Positions 7,599 through 15,039 are shown, counted from the stretch's first letter. The stretch is 25,472 nt of DNA from Halobacteriales archaeon (GCA_018609935.1 JAHENH010000013.1:1-25472), one strand, 5' to 3'. Numbers and translations: made by a program. Notes: generated from the letters alone by a model not told the origin.

Positions 7599-7655
7599 AC
7601 ACCAAATACAGAGTGTAAAAAAAACAAAACTGACACCCCTCGTCCTAATTGTAAG
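7599..7655. repeat. Direct repeat copy 2 (origin-box-like or island boundary)
   Basis: Second copy of the motif at 4020. The blocks ACACCAAATACAG, AGTGTAAAAAA and GACACCCCTC are identical in order and orientation, with a spacer of slightly different length and a diverged CCTAATTGTAA tail. On the reverse strand ACGAGGGGTGTC resembles the G-string side of a haloarchaeal origin recognition box even more closely than copy 1 does. The two copies bracket the membrane-gene remnant, the TnpB-like end and the sco1-tlpA-ccdA operon. Confidence 0.6.
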
Positions 7656-7838
7656 ATATAGGGGCGATATCTAAAAAATAATTAGTCTATAATATAGATA
7701 TAAAGACTTCAAATTGTAAAACAGTTTTATAACTATAACCCTCCTCAATATAGAGAAACTATACGATTTTTGTCCCAAGATATAGTAGACATTATATTTT
7801 TCCTTAAAAAATAGAAATACTGGTTTATTATCTAGATA
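7656..7838. other. AT-rich spacer
   Basis: Spacer between repeat copy 2 and the propeller gene remnant. No feature recognised. Confidence 0.3.
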
Positions 7839-8381
7839 TTATTTTTTCCCTATACCGTATAGTTCTCCATCATTATTTGTAATAAATATCATGTCTTTAG
7901 AGATAGCTGGAGATGAATATATAGTGCCTATATCAAGTTTCCAATCTTCTTTTTTATCGGTGATATTCACTGCATGTAAGCCAGAATCACTCCCTACATA
8001 TAAAGTATTATCTACAATACTAGCAGATGAATCAATGCTATCTGATAGTTGTATTTTCCAATTTACACTATCCTTATCTATAGAATAGAACATCCCTCCA
8101 TCTACACCAGCATATACAGCCCCATCTTTTATTGTAGGAGAAGAACCATCAAAAGACCCTCTGAATCTATCACTGTCAGGATATCTCCGTTTTTCCTCTC
8201 CAGTATATGCATCTAAAGCAACTATATCATATCCACAACCTACATATAGCTTTTCCCTATTTCCAATAATCTCTATATTTTCCACAAATAGATTTCCATT
8301 TTTAGTTTTAATAATCTCTCAACAATTTTTTGCTATATCATCTATTTTATCTGCAAGTTAACTAGGATTTATTTGCTCCAT
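7839..8381 (-). pseudogene. PQQ-like beta-propeller protein, truncated
   Basis: The open part (GTG 8285 to 7839, 148 codons) has repeated propeller blades: KLYVGCGYDIVALDAYTGEE, then SSPTIKDGAVYAGVDGGMFYS, SASIVDNTLYVGSDSGLHAV and SSPAISKDMIFITNNDGELYG. The pattern (G)-x-(V/L)-Y-x-G-x(2-4)-G-x-(L/M)-x-(A/S)-(V/I) is that of PQQ-like/YncE repeats common in haloarchaeal secreted proteins. About three to four blades are present, fewer than the usual seven or eight. Upstream the same frame continues coding-like to an ATG at 8381 (MEQINPS, LADKIDDIAKNC, EIIKTKNGNLF) but is interrupted by TAA (8358-8360) and TGA (8319-8321). It is therefore a pseudogene or a fragment re-started at GTG. No signal peptide is present. 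Confidence 0.65.
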
Positions 8382-8515
8382 ACATATCTATTATAAGTCC
8401 CTATGTGAAAAACACCTTAGACATAACACTTAAAAATATATTTATATACGATTATAGAACAAAATATAAAAACTAAATTATAAATTAAATAACTTTTCTA
8501 CTCTCATCTATAAAC
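8382..8515. other. AT-rich spacer with TATA-like box
   Basis: TATATTTATATAC-like sequence at about 8436-8450, readable as a promoter for the minus-strand propeller gene. No gene recognised. Confidence 0.3.
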
Positions 8516-8661
8516 ACTTATGTGGTTAACTCAACCTTTCCACTCAGGCATAGTAGGATGTAAGTTGAGACAATATAATAGAAAGGTTTGGGCTTCAATA
8601 GGAAGTCTGTGACTCCATAAGAATCCCATCCTTCAGAGTAGAGGGTATATCTCTTAAGAGG
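8516..8661 (+). mobile_element. Orphan IS605/IS1341-type right end with guide-RNA-like fold
   Basis: The block starts GTGGTTAACTCAACC and ends GAATCCCATCCTTCAGAG-TAGAGGG, which matches the familiar terminal hairpin of IS200/IS605-family right ends (GAATCCC...CTTCAG...GGG). Internal pairings are strong: AACCTTTC (8533-8540) with GAAAGGTT (8581-8588), and CTCAAC (8530-8535) with GTTGAG (8564-8569); these overlap by three bases, so they are alternative folds. In TnpB elements this region encodes the guide (omega/re) RNA, with the guide taken from the flank after the end hairpin. No tnpA or tnpB lies beside it. It is either a relic or a stand-alone RNA/MITE-like unit served in trans. Confidence 0.6.
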
Positions 8662-8769
8662 ATTAATTTGTAATTTAAGATTTATTTTAGAATATAAGTT
8701 GATATATATAGTATTCTGGAGTTAAAAAACCAAGTTTCTTTAAGAGTGTGGTAGTTGACATTTATTTGT

Positions 8770-9282
8770 ATGTTATTAAATCATCAAGAGTTAAGGAAGT
8801 TTATTGAAGAATATGATTTAATTAAAAACTATATAGATATAGATGCTCAATTAACCCCTAATGGTTTTGATTTAACAGCAAATGAAATTTTGAAGTTCAC
8901 TACAGCTGGTAAAATAGATTTTTCTAATTCAGAACGTGAAATAGCTAATACTGTCAGTATAGAGACACAGAAGATAAACAAAGATGATAAATATGGATGG
9001 TGGGATCTATCTTCTGGTGTCTACAAAATAAAAACAAACGAAATAGTCAATATACCTAAAAACCTAGCTGGTTTTGCGTTTCCTAGAAGTTCTCTATTAA
9101 GAATGGGTGTACATATACAAAACGGAGTCTGGGATGGAGGGTTTGAAGGACAAAGTGAATTTCTATTAAAAGTGGAAAACACTGATGGAGCCATGATAAA
9201 AGAAAACGCGAGGTTAAATCATATTGTATTCATGAAAATGAAAGAAACACAATATGAATATGAAGGAAAATATAATCAATAA
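8770..9282 (+). CDS. dUTPase / dCTP deaminase family protein
   Basis: A 170-residue member of the trimeric dCTP deaminase-dUTPase superfamily. Visible motifs: LTPNGFDLTANE near the N-terminus, FAFPRSSLLRMGV (residues about 99-111), GVWDGGFEGQSEFLLKV (residues about 117-133) and the C-terminal NARLNHIVFMKM and EYEGKYNQ. The PRSSLLR and D-x-G-(F/Y)-E-G segments form the nucleotide pocket in the family. The haloarchaeal relatives I recall are annotated as dUTP diphosphatase, and the activity (dUTP hydrolysis, dCTP deamination or both) cannot be settled from motifs. The ATG at 8770 is preferred over a TTG at 8755 because a TATA box (8702-8711) and family alignment favour it. It lies just after an orphan TnpB-type end. 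Confidence 0.8.
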   Translation: MLLNHQELRKFIEEYDLIKNYIDIDAQLTPNGFDLTANEILKFTTAGKIDFSNSEREIANTVSIETQKINKDDKYGWWDLSSGVYKIKTNEIVNIPKNLAGFAFPRSSLLRMGVHIQNGVWDGGFEGQSEFLLKVENTDGAMIKENARLNHIVFMKMKETQYEYEGKYNQ

Positions 9283-9402
9283 AACATTGGATTTATAATT
9301 TTGTTCTAATGATATCTTAAGGAATAGTACAGATAATATGTATCTAAAGAAAAGTTAAATAGATGTCTATTTTTATGTTTATAGATTCAACTATGGTTAT
9401 AT

Positions 9403-10038
9403 ATGGTTAAAGAAGAAGAGGTAAATAAAGCTCTAAAACAGATTGTTAATTTTACAAAAAAGATGGGTAATTCTATACAGGGAGAAGCTCAGGGTAAGAC
9501 AGGTGATGGTCAACCAATAGAAGGTTATAATATACAACATGGTGGGCATACAGTTAATGTTGTTACGGTTCCAGGATCTGAGTATTTCAGTATAATATAT
9601 CCTTTTAATATTCCACAAAATATTGCATTACAGAGGAAAGCTAGTAATAAATCTCAGAGTGAGCTACAATCTAGAAATATAAACATCGATAAAAAGGACA
9701 TACAGAAGGCAACAAACGATTTTAAGGAATATATAAGTGAGTTTGATTTTAAAAATATTCGGATGGAGTTCGCAAGAACAGTATCAATGGTTAGTTCCAA
9801 AGCTGCGCTGGAAATAGAGACAGAAGGAAACATCATTAAAGGATTTCAAATTAAGACTAAACTTTTCCCATATAGAGATGGTTTTAATATTGCTGAATTC
9901 GAGGAAAAAATACAAGAAACTGTAACTACAGGATGGACAGCAAGAGAGTTTCTGCAAGATAAATATAAACTAGATGAATTTATAGAGGGGGATATATCAC
10001 ATCAACCAACTACTAGAGATACAGATATGTATCAATAA
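9403..10038 (+). CDS. Conserved-looking hypothetical protein, 211 aa
   Basis: Intact 211-codon frame from ATG 9403. The N-terminal half contains a beta-rich stretch (GHTVNVVTVPGSEYFSIIYP) and the C-terminal half alternating helices, ending in a polar tail (SHQPTTRDTDMYQ). No signal peptide or membrane segment is present. I recognise no named family; the overall make-up resembles haloarchaeal hypothetical proteins with a two-lobed sensor- or chaperone-like fold, but that is only an impression. A TATA-like stretch (9365-9385) precedes the start. It follows the dUTPase gene by 120 bases and probably has its own promoter. Confidence 0.55.
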   Translation: MVKEEEVNKALKQIVNFTKKMGNSIQGEAQGKTGDGQPIEGYNIQHGGHTVNVVTVPGSEYFSIIYPFNIPQNIALQRKASNKSQSELQSRNINIDKKDIQKATNDFKEYISEFDFKNIRMEFARTVSMVSSKAALEIETEGNIIKGFQIKTKLFPYRDGFNIAEFEEKIQETVTTGWTAREFLQDKYKLDEFIEGDISHQPTTRDTDMYQ

Positions 10039-10298
10039 AAATCAATAATTAATAAATAGTAAATTAACAATTAAGTAAAAATCAGAGAATTTCTCATTTT
10101 TTCTTTGGAATGGAAAAATATAAGACAAGATTTCTAGTCTAAAGTTAAGCAGAATTTTAAATAGAATAGTAGTACCTATCTCTAGTTAAATACAGATTTT
10201 TCATAATATCCTACTACATGATGTATATTTATTTTATTAGAGGTTTTAGAGTGAGGATATCTAAGGATTTTTGAATTTTAAGTTCTTTTTCAATTTTA

Positions 10299-10724
10299 AT
10301 GTTTGAGAATATACTATTGCCTACAGATGGAAGTGAATGTTCTAAGGTTGCTGGAAATCACGCTATAGAGGTTGCGAAAAGATATGATTCAAAGTTACAT
10401 ATTTTATCGGTTGTTTCCTATGGGGCTTTAGACACAGTTGTACCTGAGGTTATGGAAAAGCTCAAAGAGGCAGCAGAAAAAACTGTAGATGAGAGTTCAA
10501 AACAAGCGAAAACTAGTAATGTTAAAAAAGTAAAAACATCTGTCCAAAAAGGACCTAATCCAACAAAATCTATTTTGAAATATATAGATGATAACAGCAT
10601 AGACCTTATTGTTATGGGAACACATGGTAGAACAGGCCTTGACAGATACTTAATAGGAAGTACGACAGAAAAAGTAATGAGGGAAACTAAAGTTCCAGTG
10701 ATGACAGTACCAAAAAATCCTTAA
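10299..10724 (+). CDS. Universal stress protein (UspA family)
   Basis: A 141-residue UspA domain: N-terminal strand and Asp (ILLPTDGSECS), a long helix, and the ATP-binding signature G-x2-G-x9-G-(S/T) in GTHGRTGLDRYLIGSTTEKV. The signature suggests ATP binding, placing it in the nucleotide-binding class. Its cytoplasmic role in stress tolerance is inferred from the family. The ATG at 10299 is the first Met and directly begins the domain. It stands alone between AT-rich spacers. A second family member occurs at 19555. Confidence 0.9.
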   Translation: MFENILLPTDGSECSKVAGNHAIEVAKRYDSKLHILSVVSYGALDTVVPEVMEKLKEAAEKTVDESSKQAKTSNVKKVKTSVQKGPNPTKSILKYIDDNSIDLIVMGTHGRTGLDRYLIGSTTEKVMRETKVPVMTVPKNP

Positions 10725-11003
10725 TATTCTATAGGGTTATCTATAGAGAGTGTTTAGACCATTTCTTGTTATATTTACTTTTCTATTATGTTTAGATGTT
10801 TATAAGTATATTAAAATATCTTCAAATAATTTTTTCATATATCAGTTAATTTATCCAATATTCATATTTATTATAAATAAATATAAAGTAATTTGGCCAA
10901 GTCAGTATAAAAAATACGAAAATTAGATGATCTAAACTGGTTTTTATGAAATATCTTAGAATAAATACCTGTATCACTTAACTTGTTTAAACTGAAGATC
11001 TTT
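10725..11003. other. AT-rich convergent spacer
   Basis: Spacer between convergent genes. No hairpin terminator or gene recognised. Confidence 0.3.
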
Positions 11004-11654
11004 TTAGGATTCAGGTAGTAATAGTTCTTGTAGTTCGTCTATTTTTTTCATGTTATAGATTATTTTTACATTTTCTGTTAGAGGCCTGCCTATACAGGAC
11101 AATCTAAAATTTCTATTTAAGTGGTTGTCGGATAGTATTGTATATCTAGGTGTTTCCACATCTCCGTTAACCACATATATTGCACAGTTTGCACATGCAC
11201 CTCCTCTACATGAATAAGGCCAGTTATGTCCATTACGTTCCGCTGCATTTAGAACAGTTTCACCTTTTTTTACCTTGAATCTACCAAAATCTTTTTCATC
11301 TAAGTCAATACCCTTTACTTTTTTGAATAAATTCCTATCATTTATATCACACTCTAATTTTTCTATTATTTCATAATTAAGATATTCTATAGTAGCAGAA
11401 GTAACTTCTTTTTTGTTAGGTTGGCTGCTTTTTTTACTTTTGTTTTTAATCTGATTTATTCTCTCTTTTATTTCCTTATTTTTAAGGTCTTCATAGGCAC
11501 TTTGTATACGTTTAAATTCCTCTTGGTTACCTCCTAAATCAGGATGCACTTCCTTTACAAGCTCTCTATACGCTTCTTTTATATCATCTATATCAGCATC
11601 CTCATCCAACCCAAGAATATCATATGAAGACGACACTAATATAATATATACCAC
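11004..11654 (-). CDS. DnaJ-domain [2Fe-2S] ferredoxin, haloarchaeal type
   Basis: Two-domain protein. Residues about 9-62 form a J domain (YDILGLDEDADIDDIKEAYR, then H37-P38-D39). Residues about 115-205 form a plant/halobacterial-type ferredoxin with cluster ligands C149, C154, C157 (SCRGGACANC) and C187 (LSCIGR). Haloarchaea carry this unusual fusion; the J domain may recruit Hsp70 for cluster loading, while the ferredoxin carries electrons. A lysine-rich linker (65-85) separates the domains, in contrast with the very acidic haloarchaeal ferredoxins. Two in-frame GTG codons can start it: 11654, or 11636, which would begin at VSSSYDILG; a TATA-like box (about 11672-11685) is close enough that the second is attractive. 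Redox partner unknown. Confidence 0.88.
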   Translation of the reverse strand: MVYIILVSSSYDILGLDEDADIDDIKEAYRELVKEVHPDLGGNQEEFKRIQSAYEDLKNKEIKERINQIKNKSKKSSQPNKKEVTSATIEYLNYEIIEKLECDINDRNLFKKVKGIDLDEKDFGRFKVKKGETVLNAAERNGHNWPYSCRGGACANCAIYVVNGDVETPRYTILSDNHLNRNFRLSCIGRPLTENVKIIYNMKKIDELQELLLPES

Positions 11655-12126
11655 TCAAAAATAAAATAGTTATATATTTTTAAATAGTAAATATTTCACA
11701 CCTCTTAATTATATAATCTGTTAAACAATAGTGAACTAATCCGACCTAAAGAAATAGATTTCCCTGTAAACATAAGAAATTTAATGTAAAAACATCCAAT
11801 TATAAATACCCACAATCTAAAAGAATTTTTGCAGTATTACAGGCCTAAGTATAGATCTTTTATCGTTTGTCTGATAAACCTCACTATGTTCCTCTCATAC
11901 ACTATCAAATACAGTTCTTATATACAGAAAAATAAGAGAGTTTAGTGAACCCTCCTAATATCGTTTATTGTCATATATAAACAAGGATATTACTACTTAC
12001 TAGTATAAACCTACATAAACCAAATATTTGGAAATGGTGACTGGGATAAATCACAGAAAAAATCAGCTTTAGATATGGTTAGGTGACACAAAAGATAGTT
12101 TTTATCTCAATCCATATTATTTTGAA
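11655..12126. other. Divergent intergenic region
   Basis: Contains a TATA box for the minus-strand ferredoxin gene (11672-11685). A partial similarity to the 4020/7599 repeat is seen around 11905-11955 (ACACTATCAAATACAG, then CCCTCCTAAT), too weak to call a third copy. No gene seen. Confidence 0.35.
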
Positions 12127-12444
12127 ATGGCTGATTACCTATTTAATATATATCCGGAAGGATGGATACTGATAGAAGAACAATATTCTGATCCAAATAG
12201 CGTTGATGGTTACAGTGAAAAACTCTCGGAAGAAAAAGCTAGAATTGCAATTAGAAAAATTGAGGAAAAATTAGGTTATGAATTACTTGGGAAAAATGAT
12301 ATAAGTCCTATGACGGATAAAAACCTAAAAAACTCCTTTGTTAGGCCTGCTGGATTTGATGAAGAAGGAAATCTAATAGTTGGCGAAGGAAATGAGGAAA
12401 AAATGAAAAATATAGAAATTGAAAAAAATAATACAGATAAGTAA
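12127..12444 (+). CDS. Small acidic hypothetical protein, 105 aa
   Basis: Intact frame from ATG 12127. The protein is soluble and acidic, with a helical middle (SEEKARIAIRKIEEKLGYEL) and an Asp/Glu/Asn/Lys-rich, probably disordered C-terminus. No motif or family is recognised. It has a stand-alone position with a spacer on each side. Codon use is like the AT-rich host genes. Likely a real gene given its length and composition, but with no function assignable. Confidence 0.5.
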   Translation: MADYLFNIYPEGWILIEEQYSDPNSVDGYSEKLSEEKARIAIRKIEEKLGYELLGKNDISPMTDKNLKNSFVRPAGFDEEGNLIVGEGNEEKMKNIEIEKNNTDK

Positions 12445-12730
12445 GACATATACTATGTATACCAAATTAATTAATTCCTAGGTTTCTGTTATCTCTAAGG
12501 AGGCAGCCATATTAGTAAAGTCAAAATTCTGTTAAACTAATCTATTTGAAGCCTGAACTCTTCGTGTCAGGTATTTCACTAATAGTTCATATATTATCTT
12601 GTTTTTTATAGAGAAATCTATAGAATATTTTTTCTTTTAGTGTGGGGTAGATGTAGTGTAATTATAATTTTTTTCATAGTTTTTATATATTATTCGTGTA
12701 TTATTCTTTAAAGAATATCTTAAGAATATT

Positions 12731-12913
12731 ATGGTTAAGGTTACAGTAGAAATACCAGATGAACTATTAGACGATCTAGAAGAACATATAGGGGAAAATA
12801 AAAAATTTGTAAATAGGTCAGAAGCAATACGGGCATCCATAAGAAAAACACTAGACATAATGGATAATATAGATGAAAGACATGGAAGATTAACAGACAA
12901 AAGACAAAAATAG
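12731..12913 (+). CDS. Ribbon-helix-helix (CopG/NikR-type) DNA-binding protein
   Basis: A 60-residue protein with the ribbon strand KVTVEIPDELLDDLEE (residues 3-18) followed by two helices including NRSEAIRASIRKTL (28-41), the standard arrangement of an RHH dimer; Arg and Ser at the start of helix 2 are typical. RHH dimers insert the ribbon into the DNA major groove to repress nearby promoters. It ends six bases before the QueE-like gene and is clearly co-transcribed with it, so it may regulate that operon. The gene is too short to hold the NikR metal domain. A TATA-like segment lies about 50-60 bases upstream. Confidence 0.83.
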   Translation: MVKVTVEIPDELLDDLEEHIGENKKFVNRSEAIRASIRKTLDIMDNIDERHGRLTDKRQK

Positions 12914-12919
12914 ATATCT

Positions 12920-13783
12920 ATGAAACCTAAACGAAATAAAAATCTAAAAGGAAAAAAAACAAGAAAACAAAATATTGTTCCTGTCTCAGAATACTTCTAT
13001 AGCCTTCAAGGAGAGGGACGCCATATAGGAACTCCTGCTGTATTTCTACGTACATCAGGCTGTAATTTTTTATGTGGTGGAAAAAAAGCTAAACAAGAAT
13101 ACAAAAATACAAAATATGAAAAGAAAACCAAGGAAATGGCTGAAAACCTAGAAGCTAATAAAGGATCTTGGATATGTGATACTATATCTGAGTGGATGGA
13201 AAAAGAAAAATTTACAAACAGAGAATTATATAGTGAGTGGAGAAAAAAAGAGTTCATAGAAAAAATCGATGAAGGAAGCCATATAGTTATAACAGGAGGA
13301 GAACCACTTATACATCAAGACAAAATAGTAAGGTTTCTCGACTATTTAGAAAAAAAAGGACATAATCCGTTCATAGAAATAGAATCTAATGGTTCAATTT
13401 GGCCCAAAAAACAACTTCAAAAACATATAAATCAGTATAATCTTAGTCCAAAACTTAGTAATTCAGGACTGAAAAAAGAAACTAGATACAAACCAGAAAT
13501 AATTAAAAAATATATATCAAAATACACGGATAATAATTCCAATTCTATAACGGCTGACCTTAAGTTTGTAGTAAGCTGTCAAAAAGACTGGAAAGAAATC
13601 CAAGAAAAATATATATCTAGGTTTGATATTCCAAAAACAAATATATATTTGATGCCAGCAGGAAAAAACCAAAAAGAACTACAACTAAAAAGAAAAGATA
13701 TTATAAAACTAGCAAAACAGACGGGAACAAAATATACAGAAAGACTCCATATAATGATATGGAACAAAACCACAGGAGTATAA
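12920..13783 (+). CDS. queE: Radical-SAM QueE-like 7-carboxy-7-deazaguanine synthase, virus-like variant
   Basis: A 287-residue protein. Signature segments: SEYFYSLQGEGRHIGTPAVF (residues 23-42), the cluster cysteines C48-x3-C52 and C86 (GCNFLCGG ... WICDT), ITGGEPLIHQ and IEIESNGS, which are SAM and substrate elements of QueE. QueE converts 6-carboxy-tetrahydropterin to 7-carboxy-7-deazaguanine on the way to preQ0, archaeosine or deazaguanine DNA bases. The third Cys is 33 residues beyond the second, with C-G-G and W-x-C-D-T flanking an insert; I recall this layout from virus-type QueE rather than the compact CxxxCxxC form. No QueC, QueD or Tgt gene is nearby. Lys-rich, AT-rich and intact, in an operon behind an RHH regulator. 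Confidence 0.8.
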   Translation: MKPKRNKNLKGKKTRKQNIVPVSEYFYSLQGEGRHIGTPAVFLRTSGCNFLCGGKKAKQEYKNTKYEKKTKEMAENLEANKGSWICDTISEWMEKEKFTNRELYSEWRKKEFIEKIDEGSHIVITGGEPLIHQDKIVRFLDYLEKKGHNPFIEIESNGSIWPKKQLQKHINQYNLSPKLSNSGLKKETRYKPEIIKKYISKYTDNNSNSITADLKFVVSCQKDWKEIQEKYISRFDIPKTNIYLMPAGKNQKELQLKRKDIIKLAKQTGTKYTERLHIMIWNKTTGV

Positions 13784-14126
13784 ACTTTCTCGTATTATAT
13801 GCTTGATTTCGATAAATTCACTGAAATATTTTATAAATCTTGAAAAGTCTCTTAGAAAAAAATGAATCATAAATTTTTAACCAAAGATAAATATATTCAA
13901 AAGGTTGCTGCTGAAACTAAATATATCAAAAAACAAGATTAATAGATTTCATAGAAATACGTATTAGACCAAGAAAAGAATAGAAAAAGAAATTCCAAAT
14001 ATGTGAAGTTATTGGAAATGACGTTTGATATATTAGGGTCATACCATGGCATTTAAATCACCATGGTATATATAGTCATAAAAGATTAAGCCATAAAAAA
14101 TTTAGGCACACCAAAATAAACAACAA
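13784..14126. other. Intergenic region with a short coding remnant
   Basis: ATG 13862 opens a 26-codon frame (LTKDKYIQKVAAETKYIKKQ) and, after a frame change near 13936, the reading LIDFIEIRIRPRKE follows up to a TAG. It may be a broken small DNA-binding (HU-like) gene, but the signal is weak. A strong inverted repeat follows at 14041. Confidence 0.3.
14041..14069. terminator. Perfect inverted repeat ATACCATGG
   Basis: ATACCATGG (14041-14049) and CCATGGTAT (14061-14069) form perfect 9-base arms around an 11-base AT loop. It lies about 60 bases after the stop codon of the minus-strand DNA glycosylase gene. It could end that transcript or bind a dimeric protein; each arm itself holds the palindrome CCATGG. 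Confidence 0.4.
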
Positions 14127-14687
14127 TTAAAGCCTTGAAACGTGAGAATTTCCTTCCTCATAGAATCTTAGCTCCATTTTTCCACCGTTCGAAACACCTA
14201 TTCGTTTATCTCTAACTATCTTACCCTTAAATTCTCTTTCTTCAATCCATAGGTTTGAATCTATCAAATCTATCCTATTGTGATCTTTCGTGATTCCGAA
14301 TGCTTCAGTAAGCTTTCCAGGTCCACTACACAATTCTTTCTTTTCATTTATTCTACGGTTTTCTTTCATTCTTTCAAGACCCTTTAGTGGTTTAACAGCA
14401 CGTAACAATACAGCTGAAGGATTTCCATTTAGACCTGTCACTACATTAAGTATATTATGTATACCATATGAAATATATACATAAGCTTTCCCGGGTTTCT
14501 TGAACATAGGTTTATTTCTGTCAGTCATCCCTGAAAAAGCATGGGAAGCGCGGTCATCTGAACCATAATAGGCCTCAGTTTCAACTATGCGTCCTATCAA
14601 TTTCGTACTTTCTTTATGAATTAACTCACAACCTATCAGTTCTTTTGCAACAGCTTTTGCATCCCGAGCGAAGAAATCATGATTCAT
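14127..14687 (-). CDS. 3-methyladenine (alkyladenine) DNA glycosylase, AAG/MPG family
   Basis: A 186-residue enzyme close to the usual family size. Signature blocks: GRIVETEAYYGSDDRASHAF (residues 32-51), with the catalytic glutamate in V-E-T-E-A-Y, then MFKKPGKAYVYISYGIHNI with the damage-reading tyrosines and an LNVV segment, and the C-terminal CSGPGKLTEAFGI. The enzyme removes alkylated purines and hypoxanthine by flipping the base, starting base-excision repair in the cytoplasm. The ATG at 14687 begins directly with the conserved FFARDA block. Monocistronic by spacing. Codon use matches the AT-rich host. The call is secure from motifs, while the substrate range is inferred. Confidence 0.93.
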   Translation of the reverse strand: MNHDFFARDAKAVAKELIGCELIHKESTKLIGRIVETEAYYGSDDRASHAFSGMTDRNKPMFKKPGKAYVYISYGIHNILNVVTGLNGNPSAVLLRAVKPLKGLERMKENRRINEKKELCSGPGKLTEAFGITKDHNRIDLIDSNLWIEEREFKGKIVRDKRIGVSNGGKMELRFYEEGNSHVSRL

Positions 14688-14802
14688 AATAAATTTAGAA
14701 CTGTAAGATATTTCTACATAGCTCTTTATTTATTATAGGAAGATATATCCTAATAACTATTAAAATAATTATTTTTATTTTTTCTTCAATGGATTTTTTA
14801 TT

Positions 14803-14934
14803 TTATTTTAGTTCCATTATAATGGATAGATCTGATTTATCTTTTAGACATAGTTTACAGATGAATATACCTTCAGTAGTGAAGAAAGGTTTGTTACATT
14901 CTCTACAGATGAGTAAAGCGGCTGCCCCTAGGGA
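14803..14934 (-). pseudogene. Zinc-ribbon microprotein remnant without a start
   Basis: Minus-strand open frame of 43 codons with a clean C-x2-C-x12-C-x2-C zinc ribbon (ICRECNKPFF ... GIFICKLCLKDK). No ATG, GTG or TTG lies in frame before the first Cys, and a TAA at 14935-14937 closes the frame exactly where the GC-rich, IS605-like end begins. This suggests that the element inserted into or rearranged the 5' end of a zinc-ribbon gene. Whether anything is still translated is unknown. Confidence 0.4.
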
Positions 14935-14976
14935 TTAACCCTGGGTTGGTTCACAACTTTAGTCGTGGAAGGATAA
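14916..14976 (+). mobile_element. Orphan IS605/IS1341-type right end (short)
   Basis: A GC-rich islet in AT-rich DNA. Two hairpins are visible: CCCTAGGG/CCCTGGG (14926-14945, loop ATTAA, one bulge) and CACAACT/AGTCGTG (14952-14967, loop TT). The closing sequence CACAACTTTAGTCGTGGAAGGATAAC resembles the IS200/IS605 right-end consensus (hairpin with CTTTAG loop, then GG-AGGAT) when read as hairpin plus AAGGAT. No transposase or TnpB is adjacent. It appears to truncate the zinc-ribbon frame on its left. Confidence 0.5.
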
Positions 14977-15039
14977 CTATAGTAAATAATAAAAAACTAA
15001 ATAGATAAGACATATATATTAATATTTTTTTCAAGATAA

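Noticed and set aside
1305..8360. Stop-codon reassignment or pyrrolysine-type recoding to explain in-frame stops
   Set aside because: The interrupting codons are TAA as well as TGA, occur with frameshifts in the same genes, and all intact genes use these codons as normal stops.
11905..11955. Third copy of the 4020/7599 repeat
   Set aside because: Only short blocks match (ACACTATCAAATACAG and CCCTCCTAAT) with different spacing, which is within chance for this composition.
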